A stretch of DNA of 13,947 nt. Source: Spyradomonas excrementavium. Its GTDB lineage: Bacteria > Cyanobacteriota > Vampirovibrionia > Gastranaerophilales > Gastranaerophilaceae. The DNA lies in the NCBI GenBank assembly GCA_018714005.1, contig DVOA01000123.1, positions 1-13,947 on the forward strand, written 5' to 3'. Both the position numbers and the translations under genes were made by a program. Below the pieces are notes generated by a model. The model made no database searches and was not told the DNA's origin. It was given only the letters and a program-made list of their open reading frames with translations. This document shows, piece by piece, positions 1-6,329 of the stretch (position 1 is the first letter of the stretch; every line of letters begins with the position of its first letter).

Positions 1-72
1 AATCCAATCCTCTGCTGCAAAAATGAACCCTCATGCCCGCAAATGAAATTTTTGGTAATATATAAAGCATGA
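1..72 (+). other. Left edge: possible 3' end of an upstream gene
   Basis: The first bases are too short to identify a gene. One frame is open from base 1 to a TGA at 70-72, which would overlap the ATG of mlaE as ATGA, a usual sign of coupled translation. A second frame is open from base 2 to a TGA at 44-46 and ends in a basic tail (PHARK), which also looks like a normal protein end. I cannot choose between them. No clear promoter and only a weak ribosome binding site precede mlaE, so mlaE is probably read from further upstream. Confidence 0.3.
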
Positions 73-878
73 GTTCATTTGCAAAATTATTTAAACAAAG
101 CGCAACTTACAATCTTGGCCGCCTGCTTGCCAAGCAGCTTGAGGAGTTTTTTGAAACTCTGGGCGAGATTGGGATTCGTTTCTGGCATGTTTTGAAACTT
201 ATTGCCATGGGGCGGCTTAATTGGAAACATATCATTGACCAGTGCTCAAGATTTGCGGTGGATTCTTTGCCAATTACGCTTTCAATTGTGGGAATGACCT
301 GTATTATCATCGCAATGCAGGTTGCGCCCGAAATGGTCAAGCAGGGCGGCGAAAAATACGTGGGCGCGTTGATGGCAATTACAATTACGCGTGAACTCGG
401 GGCGATAATGTCGGGGTTTGCAATTATTTCGATGATTGGCTCCGCATATGCTTCGGAAGTCGCAACAATGCGCGTCACAGAGCAGATTGACGCGTTGAAA
501 GTGCTAAAAGTTGACCCTGTTGAGTATCTTTTTGTTCCCAGAGTGGTTGCGGGCTTTATCATGATGCCGGTTGTGGTTGTTATTTCTTCTTTTGCGGGGT
601 TAATTTGCGGCGGGGTGGCTGCTTACCTTTCTGCCGGCGTAAGTAAGTTAAATTACATAAGTTCCGTCTGGCAGGGGCTTTTTGTCAAAGATATAAATGT
701 AACCCTTTTTAAATCCTCGCTTTTTGGCGCAACAATCGCTTTAATAAGCTGCGTTTGCGGGTATCTTGCTTTTGGCGGGGCAAAAGGGGTCGGATTGGCG
801 ACCACAAAAGCGGTTGTATGGTCGTTTGTGGCGATTGCAATTATCGATTATATTATCGCAGCGATATTTTTCTTTTAA
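69..878 (+). CDS. mlaE: MlaE-type lipid ABC transporter permease
   Basis: This is the inner-membrane permease of an MCE-type (Mla/TGD-like) transporter that moves phospholipid between the inner and outer membrane. At 269 residues it is the normal family length. An amphipathic N-terminal helix (about 15-50) precedes hydrophobic segments near 64-85, 97-125, 157-187, 212-235 and 248-269. Family hallmarks are TRELGAIMSG (107-116), the coupling segment ASEVATMRVTEQIDAL (128-143), which should contact the ATPase, and GAKGVGLATTKAVV (237-250). It is followed after 24 bases by the ATPase gene and then the MCE-domain gene, so the three form one transporter. Its ribosome binding site is weak, which fits translational coupling to an upstream gene. 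No MlaB STAS partner is encoded in the window, as is common in cyanobacterial and plastid versions. The family call is firm; the direction of transport cannot be read from sequence. Confidence 0.93.
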   Translation: MSSFAKLFKQSATYNLGRLLAKQLEEFFETLGEIGIRFWHVLKLIAMGRLNWKHIIDQCSRFAVDSLPITLSIVGMTCIIIAMQVAPEMVKQGGEKYVGALMAITITRELGAIMSGFAIISMIGSAYASEVATMRVTEQIDALKVLKVDPVEYLFVPRVVAGFIMMPVVVVISSFAGLICGGVAAYLSAGVSKLNYISSVWQGLFVKDINVTLFKSSLFGATIALISCVCGYLAFGGAKGVGLATTKAVVWSFVAIAIIDYIIAAIFFF

Positions 879-902
879 AATAAATACAGAGGCAGATTTT
901 TC

Positions 903-1628
903 ATGAGCATAGAAGTTAAAAATTTAACAAAATCTTTCAAAGATAAGAAAGTTCTTGACGATGTTTCGTTTAAGGTCGAAGATGGCGAAATACTTGCTGT
1001 TGTAGGACTTAGCGGCGCAGGGAAAAGTACTGTTTTAAAGCTCATTTGTGGCCTGACAAAGCCCGATAGCGGCGAAATCATAGTTTCCGAGGGCGATATA
1101 GCAATGGTTTTTCAGTATTCTGCGCTGTTTGATTCATTGAATGTTTATGAAAACATCGCTTTTGCCCTAAAAGAAAGAAAAGAGTTCAAGAAAAAATATA
1201 CAGAAGACGAAATAAAGGAAATTGTTGCAAAAAACCTCAAAACTGTGGGGCTTGAGGGGATTGAAAACAAAATGCCGCACGAGCTTTCAGGCGGCATGCA
1301 AAAACGTGTGAGTTTTGCGCGCGCAATCGTTACAAACCCGGCAACAATCCTTTATGACGAACCGACTGCGGGGTTGGACCCTGTTTCTTCAACGATTATT
1401 GAGGATTATATCGTGCGCCTCCGCGATGAACTCAACGCCACATCAATAATCGTCACGCACCAACTCTCCACCATAAAGAGGTGTGCCGATAAGGTTATTA
1501 TGCTGTATAATGAAAAAATCGTTTACTGCGGAACTCCGCAGGATATGATAGAGGGCGGTAACGAATATACAAAACAGTTCGTTAACGCAAGTATAGACGG
1601 GCCGATGAAAGCGGCGTCTTCTGACTAG
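903..1628 (+). CDS. mlaF: MlaF-type ABC transporter ATP-binding protein
   Basis: This cytoplasmic ATPase powers the MlaE permease. All nucleotide-binding motifs are intact in its 241 residues: Walker A GLSGAGKST (35-43), Q-loop Gln71 in MVFQYSALFDSL, signature LSGGMQKR (128-135), Walker B with catalytic Glu in ILYDEPTAGLDP (149-160, Glu153) and the switch His186 in VTHQ. The QYSALFDSLNVYEN stretch and the LSGGMQKR variant (Met-Gln-Lys after the glycines) are typical of the MlaF/Ttg2A group rather than of nutrient importers. A CAGAGG ribosome binding site lies at 887-892, ten bases before the ATG. The gene sits between mlaE and mlaD with short gaps and is expected to be made with them. Confidence 0.94.
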   Translation: MSIEVKNLTKSFKDKKVLDDVSFKVEDGEILAVVGLSGAGKSTVLKLICGLTKPDSGEIIVSEGDIAMVFQYSALFDSLNVYENIAFALKERKEFKKKYTEDEIKEIVAKNLKTVGLEGIENKMPHELSGGMQKRVSFARAIVTNPATILYDEPTAGLDPVSSTIIEDYIVRLRDELNATSIIVTHQLSTIKRCADKVIMLYNEKIVYCGTPQDMIEGGNEYTKQFVNASIDGPMKAASSD

Positions 1629-1660
1629 CAACCACTAAGTAATAAGGATAGTTTATTATA

Positions 1661-3022
1661 ATGCGTTTTTCATCTTCATTTAAAGTAGGATTATTAACAC
1701 TAATTTCATTGCTGATATTGATTTTTGGCATTTTATGGATAAAAGGCAGGGCGCTTTCTGCCGGAGAAAGGCTTTCTGTTGATTTTAAAGACGTAAACGG
1801 CATGCGTCCGGGGTCAGGTGTTCAGCTGATGGGGTTCAGAGTAGGTCAGGTTGAGGAAATTACCCCTGTTATCAACGCTGACAACTCCTATGTGAAAGTA
1901 AAATTCGTTATAACCGAGCCGGATGTTACTATTCCGCCGGCTTCTACGATTTCTATTCAGCAATCCGGCATTATCGGCGAGCAGTTCCTTGAAATTACTC
2001 CTCCGAAAGTGCGTACAATATTTTTACCCATAACGAAAAAATCAAAACTCCTCCATGCCAACGACAATGTACAAATGAAACTCAGCGACAAAATGTATGA
2101 CGTTGGTAAGGTCAAAAAGATTGAAATTGTCGAAACCAAAACGCTTCCCATGCCGCTTCAGGAGGAAATTAAGACAGAATTTGCCTATAAAATCGGTTAT
2201 GTGATTACGCTTCCGGGGTTAATTCCTCCCGACAGGCTGCTCTGCGAGATAAAACCCGTTGAGGGCAAAGAAAAACTCGTAATCCGTCCGGCAAACAATG
2301 TCGCTTTAACCTATCCGAAAACAAATTCAAAATACACGGTAATAGAACCGCTCAGATTGTCTGATTTTATGGAGCTCCAGTACCGTGCAGCTGCTTCAAT
2401 GACCGAAGCAACGGAAAAAATGAGCGCGTTTATGTCTGACGATATAATTGCGGATATGAAAAACATCGTCGGAAACATTGATTTGCTTACTGTAAAGGCA
2501 AATCAGACGCTTGACAAAACTCAGCTGCTCATTGATTCCTCAAGAGAGGATTTGAACTCCTTAATGCTCACAACTAACAATGTTTCGGTTAAGGTTATGG
2601 ATTTGACTGACAATCTTAACAAAATCGTCGGAGATAAGGATTTTAAAGATACTCTAATTGATACAACGAAATCAGTGAACAGGCTTTCTAACAATATAAA
2701 CAACATTCTTGAAGATAAAAATACAAAACAAACCCTCGAAAATCTTCAGGTTGCAAGCAAAAACATTTCTGAAATTTCAATCTTCGTAAACCAGATGACA
2801 CAGGACGAAAATCTGAAAAATCAGGTTAATAATACCGTAACCAAGTTCAATGCGGCTCTTGACGACCTGTCGATGACGCTTGAGACGGTAAATTCGCTCA
2901 CAACCGACCAGAAATGCACAATTACGCAGGCAATTAAAGACGCCGGAGAAACCTCCAAAAACCTGCGCAAATTCTCGGAAAAACTTAACAAAAGATTCTT
3001 GCTGTTTAGATTATTATTTTAA
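1661..3022 (+). CDS. mlaD: MlaD-type MCE-domain protein with a long helical tail
   Basis: This is the MCE-domain subunit of the lipid transporter, anchored in the inner membrane and facing the periplasm. One transmembrane helix (about 8-27) is followed by the MCE domain (about 38-114), recognisable from VNGMRPGSGVQLMGFRVGQV (45-64) and SGIIGEQFLEI (102-112). Next comes a beta-rich stretch (115-235) of uncertain fold. The rest (236-445) is strongly helical and heptad-like, and contains three related units around residues 319-345, 346-375 and 376-402. At 453 residues it is far longer than proteobacterial MlaD (about 180) but similar to cyanobacterial, chloroplast TGD2-like and actinobacterial forms. 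MCE proteins form hexamers with a lipid channel; the long helices could extend that channel across the periplasm, which is inference. An AAGGA ribosome binding site lies at 1644-1648. No MlaC or MlaA gene is present in the window. Confidence 0.9.
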   Translation: MRFSSSFKVGLLTLISLLILIFGILWIKGRALSAGERLSVDFKDVNGMRPGSGVQLMGFRVGQVEEITPVINADNSYVKVKFVITEPDVTIPPASTISIQQSGIIGEQFLEITPPKVRTIFLPITKKSKLLHANDNVQMKLSDKMYDVGKVKKIEIVETKTLPMPLQEEIKTEFAYKIGYVITLPGLIPPDRLLCEIKPVEGKEKLVIRPANNVALTYPKTNSKYTVIEPLRLSDFMELQYRAAASMTEATEKMSAFMSDDIIADMKNIVGNIDLLTVKANQTLDKTQLLIDSSREDLNSLMLTTNNVSVKVMDLTDNLNKIVGDKDFKDTLIDTTKSVNRLSNNINNILEDKNTKQTLENLQVASKNISEISIFVNQMTQDENLKNQVNNTVTKFNAALDDLSMTLETVNSLTTDQKCTITQAIKDAGETSKNLRKFSEKLNKRFLLFRLLF

Positions 3023-3035
3023 AAGGTGAACACAA

Positions 3036-4082
3036 ATGAAATTATTTTTAACAAATTTCCACTACAAACAACACTACAACATTGCAGATTACCCGCTTCT
3101 GGCGCTGCTTTTTCCGCTTTCGCTTGTTTACGGGGCAGCTGCTTCAATAAGGAATTTTCTTTATAAAAAAGAAATTCTCAAAACCTACAAATCGCCCTTA
3201 TATACAATTGCCGTAGGCAATTTGACCACAGGCGGAACGGGAAAAACCCCGGTTGCGGCGGCGATTGCAAAATATCTTGATTCAAAAGGAGAAAAAGTTG
3301 CGATTTTGTCGCGCGGCTACAAAGGCTCGCTGGATAATAAAAACGTGAATGTTATTTCGGAAGACGGCATTATAAACCATAATGTTGCGGAAGCCGGCGA
3401 TGAGCCTTTCTGGCTTGCCAAAAACTGCCCTGATTGCATGGTTGTAACCTGCGCGAGCCGTTCAAAATCCGCTAAATTCGTTGAATCAAAAGGGAATTAC
3501 ACAAAACTCGTCCTTGATGACGGATATCAGCACCAGCGCTTGAAACGCGACATGAATCTTCTTGTTGTTGATGCGGATAAAAAGTTTTCAAACGGCTTTG
3601 TTTTGCCGCTAGGAGCTTTAAGAGAGCCAATCCACGAGGCAAAAAGGGCTGATAAAATTATTGTTGTAAACAAAAATTTTGAATCCGAAAAAGCTAAAAA
3701 ATACTGTGAAGAACTGCGCGAGCGCTTCAAAAGACCGGTATTTTTATGCAATATGGTTCCGCAGTATGTCTATAACATAAAAACAGGCGTATGGCTTGAT
3801 AAACCCAACGATGTTTTTGCTTTCAGTGCGGTCGGACAGCCCCGGCAGTTCTATGATTTCTTGCAGAATTATAATCTGTGCGGAACAAAAGACTACCCCG
3901 ACCATCATATCTACACGGAAAAGGATATTGAAGAGCTCAAAAAGCTCGCTGACGGCAAAAAACTTGTTACAACAGAAAAAGACGCTGTTAAACTCCGTGA
4001 AATCATGGGCGATGATGTTGAAATTTATGCTTTAAAACTTAAACCTGATTTGGATGTCAAAGGGCTGTTGAACGCATGCTAA
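3036..4082 (+). CDS. lpxK: Tetraacyldisaccharide 4'-kinase (lipid A kinase)
   Basis: LpxK phosphorylates the 4' position of the tetraacyldisaccharide precursor to give lipid IVA, on the cytoplasmic face of the inner membrane. The 348 residues match family length. A hydrophobic N-terminal helix (about 18-38) should dock on the membrane. The P-loop GNLTTGGTGKTP is at 61-72. Other family motifs are LSRGYKG (91-97), GDEP (121-124), LDDGYQHQRL (160-169), LPLGALREP (190-198), FSAVGQP (263-269), DHHIYTEKD (289-297) and VTTEKDAVKL (311-320). A strong AAGGTGA ribosome binding site at 3023-3029 supports the start. It begins 13 bases after mlaD and overlaps the next gene. Its presence implies that the organism makes lipid A and so has a lipopolysaccharide-type outer membrane. 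Confidence 0.95.
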   Translation: MKLFLTNFHYKQHYNIADYPLLALLFPLSLVYGAAASIRNFLYKKEILKTYKSPLYTIAVGNLTTGGTGKTPVAAAIAKYLDSKGEKVAILSRGYKGSLDNKNVNVISEDGIINHNVAEAGDEPFWLAKNCPDCMVVTCASRSKSAKFVESKGNYTKLVLDDGYQHQRLKRDMNLLVVDADKKFSNGFVLPLGALREPIHEAKRADKIIVVNKNFESEKAKKYCEELRERFKRPVFLCNMVPQYVYNIKTGVWLDKPNDVFAFSAVGQPRQFYDFLQNYNLCGTKDYPDHHIYTEKDIEELKKLADGKKLVTTEKDAVKLREIMGDDVEIYALKLKPDLDVKGLLNAC

Positions 4083-5122
4083 AAACACCTGAAAAAATTC
4101 TCGTAATCCGTTATCGTTTTATCGGCGATACGCTTCTTACGGTTCCTTTTTTGAGAAATTTGAGAAAGGCAAACCCAAAGGCGCAAATTGACATGCTCGT
4201 TGCGCCTGTTTCGGGCGAAATCATTGACAAATGCCCTTATGTGGACAATTTTTTGTATTTTGACACAACAAGAAAGCACCGTTACGAAAACTCAAATCAG
4301 GAGAAGAAAAATTTCCGGTATTACGTAAAACTCCTTCGCGAAAAGAAATATGACAAAGCATATGTGCTAAAACGTTCATTTTCAAGCGCTTTTCTCGCGT
4401 TTTGCGCCGGAATCCCCGAACGAATCGGGTTTGATACCGAATGCAGGGGCTTTCTTTTGACAAAACGCGTTAAATACGACAACTCAAAGCATGAAATTGA
4501 CTGCTTTCTTGATGTTCTGAAAGCTGACGGCGTGAAAGAATGCGATGATTACCTTGAAAATTGGATTGAACCAGAGGAAGAGGCTAAAGTCCGCGATTAT
4601 TTAAAGGCAAAACTGCCGGATTTTGAAAAAAAACGGGTTCTGGTGCATGCAACAAGCGGAAATCACAATAAAGAATGGCCAAAAGACCGGTTTGCCCGAA
4701 TTGTGGAGTATCTGGCAAACGAAAAGGGTGCCCAGGTTATCTACGCAGGGACAAAAAACGATTCTGCAGCTTATGAATCAATCCACAGCTTCATAAATCA
4801 AGAGCTGAAAACGCAGCCATTGAACCTTTGCGGCGAATTTAGCCTGAGAGAAAGCCTTGCACTCACAAAAATGTGCGATTTGATTGTCGGGTGCGACAGC
4901 GGGAATCTGCATATTGCGTCCTCTGTGAAAACGCCGGTAATTGGCATTTACGGGCCGATGGATGAGAAAAAATGGGGCGCATGGGGCGAAAATAACAAGC
5001 TTTTGACTGCAGACTGCTCCTGCCGCCCGTGCGCGCTGAAGAAAAAATGCAAAAATGAGCATGCCTGCCTTTCAGGAATTGACGTAGAAGCTGTGAAAAG
5101 CGCTATTGATAAAATGCTTTGA
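4076..5122 (+). CDS. Glycosyltransferase family 9 (heptosyltransferase-like)
   Basis: A GT-B fold glycosyltransferase of family 9, the family of ADP-heptose:LPS heptosyltransferases WaaC, WaaF and WaaQ. It probably adds a sugar to the lipopolysaccharide core at the cytoplasmic membrane. Its N-terminal half opens with ILVIRYRFIGDTLLTVPFL (8-26). The C-terminal nucleotide-sugar domain carries HNKEWPKDRFARI (197-209), the binding motif VGCDSGNLHIASSV (271-284) and GIYGP (290-294). A cysteine cluster near the C-terminus (Cys314, 316, 319, 325, 331) resembles the one found in many family 9 enzymes. The start overlaps the lpxK stop (ATGCTAA), so translation is probably coupled. Whether the donor is ADP-heptose or another sugar cannot be told from sequence, because no heptose-synthesis gene is in view; I therefore give no symbol. 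Confidence 0.88.
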   Translation: MLKTPEKILVIRYRFIGDTLLTVPFLRNLRKANPKAQIDMLVAPVSGEIIDKCPYVDNFLYFDTTRKHRYENSNQEKKNFRYYVKLLREKKYDKAYVLKRSFSSAFLAFCAGIPERIGFDTECRGFLLTKRVKYDNSKHEIDCFLDVLKADGVKECDDYLENWIEPEEEAKVRDYLKAKLPDFEKKRVLVHATSGNHNKEWPKDRFARIVEYLANEKGAQVIYAGTKNDSAAYESIHSFINQELKTQPLNLCGEFSLRESLALTKMCDLIVGCDSGNLHIASSVKTPVIGIYGPMDEKKWGAWGENNKLLTADCSCRPCALKKKCKNEHACLSGIDVEAVKSAIDKML

Positions 5123-5135
5123 TATAGGGTAAAAT
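5106..5135 (+). promoter_or_regulatory. Candidate sigma-70-type promoter for the TonB-C protein gene
   Basis: TTGATA at 5106-5111 and TAAAAT at 5130-5135 are each one base from consensus and are separated by 18 bases. Transcription would begin near 5142. The -35 lies inside the 3' end of the glycosyltransferase gene. This placement favours the ATG at 5167 over the in-frame TTG at 5140, because a TTG start there would lie at or before the transcript end. Confidence 0.5.
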
Positions 5136-5166
5136 AATTTTGTTATCTAATTTGGGGTTAGCGGAA

Positions 5167-6165
5167 ATGAAAAAGACTTTATTATCATTAATTGTTGGTG
5201 CGGCTGTTATATTGCCGGTTTTTGCGTTTGAATGGGAAAAACTTGAACCCGTGCCCGGTGTGACAGTTTTTGCTGATTTTGATTCAGTTAAAAAGGAAGA
5301 ACACGGCACAATTTTTAATATTATGGTAAAAGACCCTGCTCTTGCGGCATACAGGCAGCTTCAGGTGTTGACTGACTGCTCAAATTCAGCACCAAATTTA
5401 AAACTCATTGCAAGCGATAAAAATCTTGTGTTTGAGCCCGAAACAATCGCTGCTTTGCACAATTTTGCGTGCAAAACTTCGCAGGAAAGGAAATCTTCCT
5501 CAAGTTTTGAGAGCTCCTATCAGGCTGTTTCTGTGAATATCTCCTCGGACGCTCCGAATACAGCGGCTTTCCAGCAATTTATCAGCCTTATGAGCGAAAA
5601 AATAAGAGAAAAATGGTTCTATGAAAAAAATATAAACAATGCCTCCGCTACAGTGAAATTTTCTGTAGATAACAAAGGGCAGGCTTCAAATATTGCAATT
5701 ACAAAAACCTCGTCAAATCTCCAGTTTGACCAATCGCTTGTCAGGGCGGTTGCGCAGGCCTCGCCTTTCGGAAATATCCCCACAAATTTCACAGGACGGC
5801 CTATTAATGTGACTTATACGCTGAATGCGTCGCAATCAGCGAACCTTACCTCTTACATCACGTCGCTCCAGAAAAAAGTCAACAATAACTGGGCTCCTGA
5901 AAAAATGACAGAAGCGCAATCCGTTGAATTGGATTTTCTGGTCAACGCGGATGGCAGCGTTTCTGATTTAAAAATTGTAAAATCCACTGAAAATAAGGAA
6001 TTCAACAAATTTGCGCTGGATGCGGTGAATAATTCGGCGCCGTTTGATATTTTTCCTGCCTCATTTAATCAGGAACCTTTGAAAATGAAATTTGTATTTG
6101 AATACAACCCGATGACAGGATATTCTGTAGTTTCCAGCTACGGAGCGCGTTCCGACGTTCAGTAA
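5167..6165 (+). CDS. Secreted protein with two tandem TonB-C-like domains
   Basis: Counted from the ATG at 5167, this is a 332-residue exported protein. The signal peptide is MKKTLLSLIVGAAVILPVFA, with likely signal peptidase I cleavage after Ala20. An N-terminal domain (about 22-104) with two cysteines (Cys71, Cys102; a disulfide is possible) loosely resembles small periplasmic surface-adhesin-E-like domains. Two repeats of the TonB/TolA C-terminal fold follow: about 136-220 (REKWFYEKN, VKFSVDNKGQASNIAITKTS, SLVRAVAQASPFG) and about 226-315 (NNNWAPEK, LDFLVNADGSVSDLKIVKS, ALDAVNNSAPFDIFP). Unlike true TonB it has a cleavable signal, no retained anchor and no proline-rich spacer, so energy transduction in the classic way is unlikely. 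I chose this ATG because an upstream in-frame TTG (5140) would put nine polar and hydrophobic residues before the signal peptide; GGGG at 5154-5157 is a plausible ribosome binding site. Role unknown; envelope binding is a guess. Confidence 0.8.
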   Translation: MKKTLLSLIVGAAVILPVFAFEWEKLEPVPGVTVFADFDSVKKEEHGTIFNIMVKDPALAAYRQLQVLTDCSNSAPNLKLIASDKNLVFEPETIAALHNFACKTSQERKSSSSFESSYQAVSVNISSDAPNTAAFQQFISLMSEKIREKWFYEKNINNASATVKFSVDNKGQASNIAITKTSSNLQFDQSLVRAVAQASPFGNIPTNFTGRPINVTYTLNASQSANLTSYITSLQKKVNNNWAPEKMTEAQSVELDFLVNADGSVSDLKIVKSTENKEFNKFALDAVNNSAPFDIFPASFNQEPLKMKFVFEYNPMTGYSVVSSYGARSDVQ

Positions 6166-6191
6166 GCTGCGCTGATTTATTGCTGTTGCGG

Positions 6192-6218
6192 CCCCTTTCC
6201 CTGTTTTTGGAAATGGGG
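6192..6218 (+). repeat. Imperfect hairpin after the TonB-C gene
   Basis: CCCCTTTCC (6192-6200) can pair with GGAAATGGGG (6209-6218), leaving one bulged T and an 8-base loop. It lies 27 bases after the stop codon. No T-run follows directly, so it is not a textbook terminator; it could be a weak terminator or a 3'-end stabiliser. A T-run does occur later at 6244-6250. Confidence 0.4.
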
Positions 6219-6252
6219 AGTGTTAAGTTGTATATAAGCCGCGTTTTTTTAT

Positions 6253-6281
6253 TTGTACAGCACCCGTGTTTGAGATATACT
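6253..6281 (+). promoter_or_regulatory. Candidate sigma-70-type promoter for pnp
   Basis: TATACT at 6276-6281 is one base from the -10 consensus. TTGTAC at 6253-6258, exactly 17 bases away, shares only the TTG with the -35 consensus. The transcript would start near 6288, giving a purine-rich leader of about 40 bases with an AAGGAAAG ribosome binding site before the ATG at 6330. I see no hairpin in that leader. Confidence 0.5.
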
Positions 6282-6329
6282 TTTTTTGAACACAAGTAGA
6301 AGTGAATAGAAAAAGGAAAGAAGAAAAAC

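Noticed and set aside
107..562. Minus-strand open frame of 151 codons opposite mlaE
   Set aside because: It is antisense to a clear permease with intact motifs; its translation has no recognisable family features and is a composition shadow.
5140..5166. TTG start for the TonB-C protein
   Set aside because: It would put nine non-basic residues before a textbook signal peptide, and it falls at the predicted transcript start; the ATG at 5167 is better.
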